A stretch of DNA of 64,000 nucleotides from Diploptera punctata (GCA_030220185.1 JASPKZ010007286.1:930001-994000); one strand, 5' to 3'; shown: positions 18,881 through 29,545, counted from the first letter of the stretch. The notes: a model not told the origin generated them from the letters alone. Made by a program: numbers and translations.

Positions 18881-19640
18881 CATATTATTTTTAGTCTGAT
18901 CAACTTACCTCAATATTAATGTTGATTTGTTCTTGGACATGTTTCAAATCAATTCTGTTTTATCGTCAGCTTGTCCAGACTGGTTTGATTTATGTTGCAC
19001 ACCCTGGATGTCGATGTCAGCTCCATCCTGTGGTTGGCCAAAGAACCTCCAAACAAGGTCACATTGCGTCGGTATTTGAAAATTCATAACTCTGTTTTTA
19101 TTTTCTGAATATATATTTTTCGCAAATAGGTCAGCTATTTTGTATTTTTTCTAACTGTTTTATAACAATTTAGTGTCTGAAAACATATTAGTAATTCAGA
19201 ACAACAACGAACACATAATGAAGAGTTTAAAATGGACCAAATAGAAAAATCTGCATTATGTGCTTCAGTTTGGTTCTGAAAAAACATAATAAAATTCAAC
19301 ACTAAATTGATTAAAACAGTTAGAAAATACAAAATAGCTGACTATTTGCGAAAAAATCTATATTCAGAAGAACAAAAACAGAGTTAGAATTTTCAAATAC
19401 CGACGCAACGTGACCTTCTTTGGAGGTTTCTTTGGCAACCACAGGATGGAGCTGACATCGACATCCAGGGTGTGCAACATACATCAAACCAGTCTGGGCA
19501 AGCTGACGATAAAACAGAATTGTTTTGAAGCATGTCCAAGAACAAATCAACATTAATATTGAGGTAAGATGATCAGACTAAAAATAATATAATTAAAATA
19601 ACCTCAAAATATCATTTCCTAAAATTAAATATTAAACTAT
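18881..19640. mobile_element. Foldback element FB2, long-armed copy
   Basis: The left arm (about 18881-19171) and right arm (about 19316-19602) are near-perfect complements of about 285 bp, separated by about 145 bp. Outer ends read 'ttttagtctgatcaacttac' and its complement. The right end extends to 'cctaaaattaaatattaaac', also found at 1981-2000 (reversed) and 49785-49855. No transposase frame. Lies in the SIPA1L intron. Confidence 0.85.
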
Positions 19641-19721
19641 TATTCATCTGAAAACCCTTCGGTAATAATGCTAATTTTATTTCGTATTACTAAGAAACTT
19701 CGCTTATTTCAAGATATTTAC

Positions 19722-20653
19722 CTTTCCAGTAGATCGTTGCTGCGACCATCACCGGAGTCTTCATCTCCACTGTCACCACCATCAGGAGTAGCTGACCTGG
19801 CGCCCAGCATTGAAGCCGCTGATGCTCCAGTAGTGGTATTCCGTCTTCTAGCAAGCAACAACCCTCTTAACTTGGCGGCATAACCCAAATTGGCAGTAAT
19901 TGACTGACAGTCATAATGAGCGAAAGCCCTTCTCCTCTGTCTTTCTTCAAGTTCACCACACGCATTATTGTTGACCGATGAACTAACTGTATTAACAACA
20001 CTATCGTCCACTACATGCTGATGTCTTGGTGGTTTCCCACTGCCTCCTGCATTACCTGCACCACTGCTTCCTCCCCAAAACCTGTGCAGTTTCAACCTCA
20101 GTTTGGGACTAGTGCTCAAGGAAGAAGACATCGCACTTGACAAATGTGAATCGTCGTTGGCAGCCGCTGCTAGAGCATTGGAAGCGTTTTCGGTAGCTGG
20201 TGGAGGGTCTACTTTCCCTCTAAGGTACTCAGCAGGACCTGGGCTACGCTGATCTGCGCCTATCATACCCAGAACTGCGGGACGATAGTCTTGAAGCATT
20301 GCAAAGAAGCTTTCCCCAGCAGTGGAGCAGTTCGTGCCACGATCGGATGATGCGGATATCACATCTATAGAGCCATGACTTCCGTACTCTCGTCGGAGTT
20401 GAACAGGTGCATCTGTGGATCCTGGTCCATGGTGGGGATCGTGGGTGAGTTCCAAGCTGGAGTTACTTCTATGAAGAGCATCTTGAAGTACGTTGTAGGA
20501 CGATGGGGTGGTGCGAGGTCCCGTGAGTCCGGCGCCTACCCGTGCCCGCAGCACCGTGTTGTTGTAGTATTCCACTGCCTGCATGGTGCGCTCACGAACC
20601 CCCCCACCAGGGGGGCCACCCCCGACTGGTGTCACTCCTATCATCCCATCACG
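19722..20653 (-). CDS. SIPA1L: SIPA1-like RapGAP, large upstream exon (partial gene)
   Basis: On the minus strand the exon starts after the acceptor ttttgtctgttacag and ends at the donor ctggaaag|gtaaat. The 932 nt are open throughout (310 codons plus two bases). It begins RDGMIGVTPV, then MQAVEYYNNTVLRARVG, HRSNSSLELTHD, EYGSHGSIDVIS, ESFFAMLQDYRPAVLG, DQRSPGPAEYLRGKVDPP, SPKLRLKLHRFWGG, and an acidic tail with GDSGDEDSGD. The RSNSSLE, EYGS..SID, ESFF..L and DQRSP series is the conserved segment upstream of the GAP domain in SIPA1-like proteins, which stimulate GTP hydrolysis by Rap at junctions and synapses. GC content and codon use differ sharply from the surroundings. Flanking exons are outside the window. 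Confidence 0.8.
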
Positions 20654-20767
20654 CTGTAACAGACAAAATGCATTTATTTTAATACGGACACACTCAAATC
20701 AATAGGAAATTTAAAGCATAGTTACCATTGTAAAAATTACAATAAAATAGTTAATTATATTAGCTTA

Positions 20768-20960
20768 ATTAAATAAAAATAAAACGTAGTTTTATTTGAT
20801 TTTCATATTTATTATATACGTAATTCAGTGACAGCTGTTTCGGTTAAACATGTCTGAAGAAGGTACAGAGTACCGAAACAGCTGTCACTGAATTACGTAT
20901 ATAATAAATATGAAAATCAAACAAAACTACGTTTTATTTTTATTTAATAAATATGGATTT
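20768..20960. repeat. Palindromic Penelope-like 3' tail
   Basis: Two arms of about 85 bp (outer 'aaataaaaataaaacgtagt') mirror each other around 'catgtctgaagaaggtacag'. The right arm equals the 3' tail of the Penelope-like remnant at 55373-55482, so this looks like two tails joined in opposite orientation. Confidence 0.8.
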
Positions 20961-21699
20961 TCATCAAGTAAACACCAACTCAATTAATTATATTAGCTAT
21001 TTCGATTTCGTTTTCATAATAAACATTATGTAATAAATAAATTTTATTGAAATTAACGGATCGTTGGGCTTCTGACACAGTAGTTCACTTGAGAATTGTG
21101 GGTCTGCGATGACATAGCAATGCATTCGACCTTGACAATAGCCAATTATTGCGTGATCACCCATTATTCTCCTGCAAACAAACTCAAACATTCCCACAAA
21201 ATGCTTTGGGATATTGCAACCACTTGCTTAGTTCATATTTTATTCATTGTATCTGGTTTTAATTTTTAATGTAAATATTAGCCAGTGTTTCTGTTGTCAC
21301 TCGATGTATCAACAGCAAGATTAAGATCCATCTTCCATACTCCAGTTGTAGGTTTCAGAAGTACAAAATCCTGTAGCTTTGAATTATTGATCTAAATTCT
21401 CTGAAGCGTCCAATATGTATGTGTATATATTGAAAGGAAAATGTACAGAGGATAGCATGTATAGTATCCCAGCGACTTCAGACTATACCACGGAAAGTTT
21501 CTGGGTTAGGAACAGACTCCACATAGCCTCGTGAGACAATTGGGTATGTCATACCAGATATGAGTAACAAAATCCGGATAAGAAAACAATCTAAGATTGA
21601 GGGACTTGTACACACTAACCATGTTTCTCCCTATACTGTCTGTTTGAGAGGGATAACAACCATGTCAATCGACCTTGGATATTCATAACTGCAGAACAT
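20961..21699. other. Unassigned
   Basis: No repeat, RNA or convincing exon. A minus-strand open frame at 20997-21197 is preceded by a ttgcag but resembles nothing I know. Confidence 0.35.
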
Positions 21700-22015
21700 G
21701 ATAGGGCAAAAAGTAATTTTCGTACCATCCGGCTACTGGCCTCACACCCACGTGTTAATCACAGAGGTGGACGATTATCCAACTAGTATAGGGTTGACAT
21801 GTGGTCAGAAAGCCGTTATATCTGATTTATTCAATCTGGACCCGCTACATACTGTAGGTATCCAAAATCCTCACGACGCTGCGTGGGCATTGATCTCATA
21901 ATAGCCCAAATTCCATGAGAAAATGTCTTCCCCCATGGAGACTCCAATCAGCGCATCTCGCATAGCTCTGAACAAGGCACAATTTCATAAACAGCTTGGT
22001 TACAGCGCGGGACAA
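21700..22015 (-). mobile_element. SINE-B, old diverged copy
   Basis: Body phrases 'cggctactggcctcacaccc', 'ttccatgagaaaatgtcttc' and 'ccatggagactccaatcagc' match SINE-B with many substitutions. Confidence 0.65.
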
Positions 22016-22069
22016 TACAGTAATGGCTGGATCACATTTTTTTTTACTGTACTGTACCACTTCTAACTG

Positions 22070-22255
22070 GCTCCAGGTTGAGAAAACCAGGTATAACGGC
22101 TGGGGGACGCGACATGCTGAGCACATGTCACTCTTACACTGGCTGGATAATCATCTACCTCTGAATGACACATGTGGATGTGAGGCCAGCAGCCTACTGG
22201 TAGGTTAAGGCCTTCTAGGCATGTCGCGCCAGGAGGAGAGTATAAACAGAAAAAG
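22070..22255 (+). mobile_element. SINE-B 3' fragment, opposite orientation
   Basis: 'gagaaaaccaggtataacgg' to 'catgtcgcgccaggag' is the 3' half of SINE-B in plus orientation, only about 55 bp from the minus copy. Confidence 0.65.
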
Positions 22256-22294
22256 CTAGGCCCTACTCTTAGAAAATTGCACGCATTACCTCGT

Positions 22295-22495
22295 TAATCC
22301 TTAAATTCGTAATTAATCCAATAGGATACATCAGTTGGTTTAATTAATATAATACTTTAAATAAATCAGAAGATAATGAAGAAAAAATAGACTACTTAAA
22401 TGTATGTCTAATTATACAATGTATCTAATAATAACAGTTACACAAGATTCCTTTTTCACTGCGGTCCGCCACATTCAAATAATTGACACAAATTT
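22295..22495 (-). repeat. Inverted repeat N, right copy
   Basis: Reverse complement of 17640-17875 (shared 'actgcggtccgccacattca'). With the left copy it brackets SIPA1L exon 19722-20653. Confidence 0.75.
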
Positions 22496-22504
22496 GTGTC
22501 TAGC

Positions 22505-22910
22505 CCTTTTGGAGGTTGGTGGCTTCTGCGGCTGTGGCGGTTTCCTGTTGGCGACTTGGAGTATAGGCCAGAACATCATCAGAATTATCAACGATGACCA
22601 GCGTCGACAAGGCTTGGTAATGTCCGACCACTGGATTTTTGTCTCCCGATCTGTGGCTGGTTATGGTCGGCACTGGGATATACGCTCGTCATCACCACTG
22701 ACGATATACGAGGGCTAAAGGGGGTACGGTACATAAATCCCTAAAGTAGCCGGAAGTTGGTTTCATAAACCACTGGTTCCCTTCTCAGCAATCGAGGACG
22801 CATCCAGGAAACTGAACGTTTCCTTGACGGGCTAGGGGAGGGGACGTATGTTGGAAAATAAATTCAACTTCCAACACTTAGTCTAGTCTAGTCTAATCTC
22901 GGTTATTATT
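22505..22910 (+). repeat. Dispersed repeat M, copy 1
   Basis: Shares 'aatgtccgaccactgga', 'aaatccctaaa.tagccgga', 'gcatccaggaaactg' and the end 'cagtctagtctagtct'-type sequence with 23480-23885, plus a partial reverse copy at 44108-44290. It may be a SINE or another short element; no A/B boxes were identified. Confidence 0.65.
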
Positions 22911-22917
22911 TATCATT

Positions 22918-23275
22918 TTAAGTACAGAAATGGATGTTTTAATAAGATCAGCTGGAAAATCTAGAATGGATAGAATACGAAATAAAGAAATAAGGGAAAT
23001 TATGGGTGTACAAGAGGAGCCGGACATCATAGAAAAGAAAAGATTGCAGTGGTATTGTCATGTCAAACGAATGCCAGAGCAAAGATTGCCAAAAAATGTT
23101 ATGGAATGGATCCCAATGGAAAGGAGGAAGAGAGGAAGACCGAAGAAAACTTGGATAGAAGGGGTACAAGTAGCTATGAATATCAGAAGAATGGAGGAAG
23201 ATCAATGGATGGATAGAGAGGAATGGCGTTTGGTTTCCGGAAGACGGCGGCAGCTGCCATGATACCGGATGATGA
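22918..23275 (+). pseudogene. LINE ORF2 C-terminus, (atg)n-tailed family
   Basis: Reads MDVLIRSAGKSRMDRIRNKE, then RLQWYCHVKRMPEQRLPK, RRKRGRPKKTWIEGVQ, and ends RRRQLP before 'gataccggatgatgatgat'. A second copy is at 27420-28170. Only the C-terminal 110 residues are present. Confidence 0.7.
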
Positions 23276-23479
23276 TGATTTACTTTTTCCAAATTATTTT
23301 ATTTTTTATGTTCATATTTTATCAACTTCAAGCCACTCCGCCAAGGTTTTGGTGGTTTCCCTTGGCTTACAGACAAATGTCGGGAGTGGTCCCTTAGTGT
23401 CCACCTATAAATTTCATTCCCAATAATTTTTCTAAATCCAAAATTTCGACAGATCAACTTAACCTGAAAGGAGCTGTTC

Positions 23480-23885
23480 CTGGTTGGACCTGCGACTCTC
23501 CCTTCTCTTCTTGCCCCTTCGGGGCTTGGCTGTGGTTGTTCCGGTCTTTCTGTTGGTGGCTGAGTGATATGGCGACTAGAAGACCATAAGCGAAGACCAG
23601 CTTAAAGGCTCGTTAATGTCCGACCACTGGACTATTGTCTCCAGATCTGCGGCTGGTTATGATTGGCACTAGGATATACGCTCACTATTTACACCAAAAG
23701 GCTAAAGAGGGTAAATAAATCCCTAAAATAGCCGGAAGTTTGGTTAATGGGCCATTGGTGCCTTTCTCGGCTGCCGAGGATGCATCCAGGAAACTGGATG
23801 TATCCTTGGCTGGCTCGGGGAGGGGACACATATTGGAAAAGTGATCCAGCTTCCAACACACAGTCTAGTCTAGTCTTTGCCAATA
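23480..23885 (+). repeat. Dispersed repeat M, copy 2
   Basis: Diverged from copy 1 but colinear, ending 'cagtctagtctagtctttgc'. The preceding 23330-23400 carries 'gtggtttcccttggcttaca', which may be its start. Bases 23886-24180 are unassigned. Confidence 0.6.
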
Positions 23886-24184
23886 TAAGGGTTAACAACA
23901 CAGCCATCCAAAATAGAAATGGGAGATGGTGACGTGTATCCTATAGATAGGAAGCACGTTATGAAATTCAGACAATTACCAGGCGCAGTTTAGTAGTCAC
24001 GAGCGTGACAACAAATTTTAAGGATTGCAGAAGCGTGAGAAATGGCACCGCCCCTTCACGCATCAAACCATCCTTCCGGCATTTAAATTAAATCTAATAA
24101 TTACAAATATTTGTGAACGATGATATAATAATGAGTCACATTCATTTCAAAACAAAATTATACATTTCATAAAACTTCCGATCG

Positions 24185-24625
24185 CCTTTATGTTGCAAAT
24201 ATCAGGGTATATGAAAGATTTAATTTGGCGCAACAAACATATGTTAACAGAAAGCAAAACCCGCATATACAAAACGATAGTTCGACCAGTTGTCGTATAT
24301 GGAGTAGAAACTAGGGCTGATACAACAAAAACTAAACAAATACACAACATAGAAATTAGGGACAAATGCCATATTCAAGACATAACCAAATTGATTATAG
24401 ATAGACGAAAATATTGGAAGGGTCATATAGAAAGAATGGAAGAAAACCGGCTTGCAAAAAAGAGGTAAAGAAGATAGACCAATGGACGGGAGAAGAACAA
24501 GAGGAAGACCAGCCAAGAGATGGATAGAGAGTGAACGCACATCCAGTATGTCTTCCTCCGAGGAGTGATTTTGGAATTAAACAGGATGAAAATCCTACAA
24601 ATTAAGTTTAAGAAGAAGAAGGGAA
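24185..24625 (+). pseudogene. LINE ORF2 C-terminus, (aag)n-tailed family
   Basis: Contains TRIYKTIVRPVVVYGVET, then after a gap YWKGHIERMEENRLAK and RGRPAKRWIESE across one frameshift near 24465. The 3' UTR 'gatgaaaatcctacaaatta' and (aag)n tail match 42335-42675. The RT-proximal section HNTEIRDKCHIQDITK is also shared. Confidence 0.7.
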
Positions 24626-24633
24626 TATCTTCA

Positions 24634-24871
24634 GCATTTCAGGTGCCCCGGGTTTGATTCCCGTTTATACCAAAGAAATGCTTCAGTCAGTATCGTGTCT
24701 AGAACGGAGTCCATTAGCCCTAGTGAGGACAAATGAATAGCTACGTACTTACTATGATAAGTAGCGTAAGGCAGTTGATAAAATAAACTATACCTTATCC
24801 GCTCTTAGAGTGATCCTAACGTAAACAAATGCCAATTGTATCCTTCCGCCATTTGCGCCACAATTACTGTC
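24634..24871. other. Unassigned, with a tRNA B-box trace
   Basis: 'gtgccccgggtttgattccc' near 24640 resembles a B box, with no A box in register. Confidence 0.3.
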
Positions 24872-25315
24872 ACATATGGGTGCGAAACATGTACTCTCAC
24901 TTTAAGGGAGGAGAGGAGATTACGAGTATTTGAGAATAAAGTTCTTAGGAACATTTTTGGACCACAGATAGATGAACAGACAGGTGAATGGAGAAAACTA
25001 CACAACAGTGAACTACATGGTCTTTATAGGAAGACAGATATAATAAGAACAGTTAAGTCTCGTAGACTACGATGGGCTGGACATGTGGCACGAATGGGGG
25101 AATGAAAGAGGTGCATGGAAGCTTCTTGTAGGAAAACCAGAGGGAGAACGCCCAGTTGATAGACCAAGAATGAGGTGGGAGAATACTATTAACTATGATT
25201 TGAGGGAAGTAGATTATACAGGGGATGATTGAAAAAATGGCTCAGGATATGGATGTATGGAGAGCTATGTCCACGCAGCCATGAACCTACGGGTTGGATA
25301 GTGCCAGTGAGTTAG
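24872..25315 (+). mobile_element. RTE-like LINE, 3' fragment
   Basis: Coding for YGCETCTLTLREERRLRVFE and RRLRWAGHVARMGE, then a frameshift, further family sequence and 'gatagtgccagtgagttagt'. Truncated just before the usual ILYGCETWT motif. Confidence 0.8.
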
Positions 25316-25822
25316 TTTCATTTGTGTAAGAGAATAGTACAAAAACCAGCACTGCCTGACTAAGAGAAAGGGCAAATACATGCGAGGACGAATGAGTGTT
25401 ATATAGAGAAATATCACGGAAAATTGATCAATCCCAATGGATAGTGAACGAGGATTGGAACTTGGGAAGAAAGAAGTGTATTGGAAGACCAAGTAAAACG
25501 TACTCTGATGCAAGAGAAATTGGCTATTGTCAGAGGCTTTTGAGGAGATGGAAACTCGCTGGGAAAGTTTAACCAGCATTAATGTGCACGACTATCTGCC
25601 TTATCTCGAATGGTAGCTCAAAGCAGTGTTGCCAATTTAGCCATTTTGTGGCTAGATTTGACCACTTTGAAAACATAGCTAGCTACAAATTTGTGGAAAA
25701 GCTACTAATAGCTGACCATTTTTCATATTTCCTTTAGCTACTTCTAGCCATTTGTTTCACAGTTTAATTATTTCATATAAATTCTGTAATAATAACTGAT
25801 TGATATTAATAGATTTTGTCAC
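25316..25822. other. Unassigned
   Basis: No supported feature. A T-rich strip near 25630-25750 repeats 'tagcta/tagcca' words. Confidence 0.35.
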
Positions 25823-25950
25823 AAGAGAGAAAGAGAAAGAGAAAGAAAGAGAGAAAGAAAGAGAAAGACAAAGAGAGAAAGCGAAAGAGAAAAAGAGAGA
25901 GAAAGAAAGAGAAAGAGAGACAAAGAGAAAAAGAGAGAAAAAGAGAAAGC

Positions 25951-25982
<32 letters not shown>

Positions 25983-26294
25983 GAGAAAGAAAAAAGAAAG
26001 ACAAAGAGAAAGAAAAAGAGAGAGAGAAAGAGAGAGGGAGAGAAAGAAAGAGAAAGAGATACAAAGAGAAAGAAAAAGAGAAAGAGAGGAAAAGAGAAAG
26101 CGAAAGAGAAAAAGGGAAAGAGGGAGAAAGAGAGAGAGAAAGAAAGAGACAAAGAGAGAAAGAAAGAGAAAGAAAGAGAAAGATAGACAAAGAGAAAGAG
26201 AGAAAAAGAGAAAGCGAAAGAGAAAAAGAGAAAGAAAGAGAGAAAGATAGACAAAGAGAAAGAAAAAGAGAAAAAGAGAAAGAGAGAGCAAATG
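25823..26294 (+). repeat. Polypurine (gaaaga)n-type tract, ~470 bp
   Basis: The plus strand is nearly all A and G, in units of gaaaga, gagaaa and gaaaaa, broken only by scattered gacaaag, gcgaaag and gatag units. Long open frames on both strands come from the repeat and are not genes. Confidence 0.95.
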
Positions 26295-26674
26295 AGTACA
26301 TTCTTTCCAAACAAGAACACACCCAAAGAAACGTGAACTTTTGCTAATGGTATTACTACTCAATCAGATAGATGATAGATCATGTATTAATACAGAACAG
26401 CCTCAATACTACAATTTTATATATACTTACGAGGGGAGTAGATAGTGATTCAACCATCACTTAGTGAGAGTAAAGTATAAACAAAGAACATCACACAGAA
26501 ATATAATTTCTGATGATAACAGAATAAAAAATGGAACTTAGATAAACTTAAAGGGAAAGAAATTAAAGAAATGTTTTTAAAATTCAGAATTACAGAATAT
26601 TTCGTTGTAAAAATATATTTATTTCTTAAACTAGACTTTATAGGGCCTATTCACAATTTAGTCTATATATTATA
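26295..26674. other. Unassigned
   Basis: AT-rich; no feature recognised. Confidence 0.35.
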
Positions 26675-26935
26675 ATGACAGCAATTCCAATAGCGAAAAT
26701 TGGCAACCCTGGCTCAAAGCAAAGTATTAATATACGTACAGAAAAAAAGGCTACTATAGTAAGAGAAGTAGAAGCGACGGGTGGGCTCTGGGCAAAACAA
26801 CACGTGACCTGGAAGGTCAAATGGAAGCATATGTTGTTTAGTGATGAGAAGAAAGGGCCAGATGGGGCAGCATACTATTGACACTGTTTGCTAAAAGAAG
26901 AGAGAATAATTTTCACAAGGACAGTCACTAATATC
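26675..26935 (+). pseudogene. Tc1/mariner-type transposase fragment
   Basis: Reads WKVKWKHMLFSDEKKGPDGA, then AYY, a stop in place of W, and LLKEERIIFTR after it. 'W..V.FSDEKK.....DGPDG..YYWHD...E' is the segment around the first catalytic Asp of Tc/pogo-like transposases. A small deletion removes residues between DEKK and GPDG. No TIRs were seen. Confidence 0.65.
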
Positions 26936-26995
26936 TAGGCTGGGTTCCGTTATCAAAACTAATGTCACGAGTTAAATAAATAATTATATCTAAAT

Positions 26996-27400
26996 TCACT
27001 CTCTCCACACATCCCTATCCTGAACTAATGTGTCCCGATATCCCCTGTATAATCTACTTCCCTCAAATCACAGTTAATGTTATTCTCCCATCTCATTCTT
27101 GGTCTACCAACTCGGCGTTTTCCATCTGGTTTTCGTACAAGAAGCTTTGATTAGCTTCTTTCATTCCCCATTCGTGCCAAATGTCCTGCGCATCCCAGTC
27201 TTCGAGACTTAACTGTTCTTATTATATATGTTTTCCTATAAAGAGCACGTAGCTCTCACTGTTAAGCAGTCTTCTCTATTCGCATTTCCGTTCATCTGTG
27301 TTTGGTCCAAAAATGTTCGAAAGAACTTTATTTTCAAATACTCGTAATATTTTCTCCTCCCTTAAATTAAGAGTCCATGTTTCGCATCCATATACCTAAC
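26996..27400 (-). mobile_element. RTE-like LINE, 3' fragment
   Basis: Antisense to the same C-terminal region (ctcccatctcattcttggtc, aagaactttattttcaaata) and ending near the 'gagtccatgtttcgcatcca' motif. It lacks the 3' tail and is diverged. Confidence 0.75.
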
Positions 27401-27419
27401 ATAACTGGGATCACCATTA

Positions 27420-28170
27420 ATATCAATTATCATTAACATTATTATATGGCTAAAAAAACTAAAAGAAGAATATGAAAAATGGGAACTTTATATAAACATT
27501 GAGAAAACTAAATATCTGTGTTTAGGAGAAGAAATGGAAAATATAAATTTCAACAATGGAGAAGAACTAAAACCTAGTACTGAATGCACTTATTTAGGAA
27601 CAAAATTAGACCATTCAGGCGATAACACAGTGAAAATTAAAAATAGAATCGCACAAACAAAAACAAGCAATAAATGCTTTAAACTCTGTTTGGTGGAGCA
27701 AAATTTTACAAAAAATAGAAAATTAAAATATATCAACCATAATTCAGAGCATTTTAACATATGGTGCTGAAGTCTGGCAAATTCCTACCAGGGAAATGAA
27801 AAGAATTTTAAGTACAGAAATGGATGTTTTAAGAAGATCAGCTGGAAAATCTAAAATGGATGGAATACGAGATAAATAAATAAGAAAATGTATGGGTATA
27901 CAAGAGGAGCCGGACATCATTGACATTATAGAAAAGAAAAGATTACAGTGGTATGGCCATGTCAAAAGAATGCCAAAGCAAATATTGCCTAAAATTGTTA
28001 TGGAATGGATCCCAATACAAAGGAGGAAGAGAGGAAAACCGAAGAAAACTTGGATAGAAGGGTACAAGGAGTTATGAATATCAGAGCATTGGAGGAAGAT
28101 CAATTGATGGACAGAGAGGAATGGCGTTTGGTTTCCGGAAGACGGCGGCAGCTTCCATGATACCGGATGA
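27420..28170 (+). pseudogene. LINE ORF2 RT tail and C-terminus
   Basis: Frame pieces include WELYINIEKTKYLCLGEEME, TYLGTKLDHSGD, then in other frames MDVLRRSAGKSKMDGI, RLQWYGHVKRMPKQIL and RRKRGKPKKTWIEG. It is the same family as 22918-23275 but extends further 5'. Stops and at least two frameshifts are present. Confidence 0.7.
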
Positions 28171-28177
28171 TGATTAT

Positions 28178-28340
28178 TATTATACTTACTCACTGGCACT
28201 ATCGAACCCGTAGGTTCATGGCCGCGCGAACATAATCTCTACATACATCATTTCCCATCATTCCCTGTATAATCTACTTCCCTCAAATCAAAGTTAATGT
28301 TATTCTCCAACCTCATTCTTGGTCTATCAACTGATTTCTG
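28178..28340 (-). mobile_element. RTE-like LINE, short 3' fragment
   Basis: Starts with the tail 'acttactcactggcactatc' and covers only the last 50 or so codons. Confidence 0.75.
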
Positions 28341-28432
28341 ATAACTGATTATAAATTATTATTATTATAGCTTGCCCTACTCTTATTATCGTTGGTTTGA
28401 CCAAATATTAATTTAGGCCTAGTACTGATATC

Positions 28433-28780
28433 TGATTTCCGATTGAGGGTCTTTCCACTTTTCAGCGGTTGCCCTTTTACCAGCCGGCTGCTGGCCCTTC
28501 ACATCCACATGTGTCAATCACAGAGATAGATGATCAACAGCCAGTGTAGGGGTGACATGTGGTTAGCATGTCGAGTCCCCCAGCCGTTATAGCTGGTTCC
28601 TCAACCTGGAGCCGCTACTTATTGTAGCTACCCAATTGCCTCACGATGGGTGGGCACCGGTCCCATACTGGCGGAAATACCATGCGAAAATCTTCCCCCA
28701 TGGAGACTCGAACCAGCGCAAGTCCCGTAGCTCTGCGCCAAGGCTTCCTACCTTAACCGCTCGGCTACGGCGCGGCACGA
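28433..28780 (-). mobile_element. SINE-B
   Basis: Nearly identical to 14875-15218, with small deletions in the body ('gcctcacgatgggtgggca'). The tRNA-like head is at the right end. No clear TSD. Confidence 0.85.
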
Positions 28781-28794
28781 TAACTAATATACGA

Positions 28795-29522
28795 GGGCGG
28801 ATCGGAAGGTAACGCACAATAATTTTTTTCTGTCTTGGTATTGCAGCTAGAATGTTGAAATTTCACAGAGATATAGTTTGAAGTTTTCACTATATATGGT
28901 ATTTTTGTCTCAGGTGCACCTCTTGCGAGAGAAGCTTGAACTATGCAACGAAGATGGCGCGCATGCTACAGTCGTCCACCTGTGAGGATCGGAAAGTAAC
29001 GCACAATAATTTTTTTTAAAAAGTTTAATAGTAAAAAAAAGGAAAAAAATCACAAATGAACTTACATCTTTTATCTACTTTTCGACATAGTCACCAACTT
29101 TCTCAACACATTTTTCCCATCGTGTTGCGGGATTGCTGCTGTTGTCGGCCGGCCGGAGCGTGGCGAATCACTAAGGTTCACGCGTCCCTCTTGGAAGAAT
29201 GTGCACCACCTGGAGACATTGCTACGGTCCATACAATCATCCCCATACACGCCACGCATGTCCCTGTGAATTTCACTGGGCTTATGCCCTTTGGCCCACA
29301 AAAATCGAACAACACTTCTCTGTTCCTCACAGGTGGACGACTGTAGCATGCGCGCCATCTTTGTTGCATAGTTCAAGCTTCTCTCGCAAGAGGTGCACCT
29401 GAGAAAAAATACCATCTGTAGTGAAAACTTCAAACTATATCTCTGTGAAATTTCAACATTCTAGCTGCAATACCAAGGCAGAAAAAAATTATTGTGCGTT
29501 ACTTTCCGATCCGCCCTCGTAA
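28795..29522. mobile_element. Rearranged mariner-family element
   Basis: Outer ends are matching inverted repeats (cgagggcggatcggaa.gta) next to TA. The right part (28987-29520) is a minus-strand mariner with its own 3' TIR at 28987. The left part (28796-28986) is a plus-strand copy of the mariner's first 190 bp, joined directly to that 3' TIR. Confidence 0.85.
29030..29358 (-). pseudogene. Mariner transposase, internally deleted
   Basis: On the minus strand translation starts MARMLQSSTCEEQRSVVRFL, then GHKPSEIHRDMRGVYGDD, SNVSRWCTFFQEGR and SDSPRSGRPTTA: the paired helix-turn-helix DNA-binding region of mariner. It then jumps, with a frame change, to RWEKCVEKVGDYVEK and stop, the mariner C-terminus. 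The whole DDE/D catalytic domain is missing. Confidence 0.85.
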
Positions 29523-29545
29523 CTATTGTAATTGTTATATGTTAG

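Larger units (their letters stand above)
17314..19721 (-). other. SIPA1L intron
   Basis: 2.4-kb intron joining the two exons in matching phase. It contains inverted repeat N (17640-17875), an antisense LINE fragment (17925-18341) and foldback FB2 (18881-19640). Bases 17500-17640 and 18342-18880 show nothing recognisable. Confidence 0.7.

Noticed and set aside
20997..21197. Possible extra SIPA1L exon upstream of the large exon
   Set aside because: There is a ttgcag before it, but the encoded residues match nothing I know in the family and no donor in phase was found.
25757..26363. Several long overlapping open frames on both strands rich in Lys/Glu/Arg or Ser/Phe/Leu
   Set aside because: They translate the (gaaaga)n-type tract. 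Any stop-free low-complexity tract gives such frames; there is no non-repetitive coding sequence in them.
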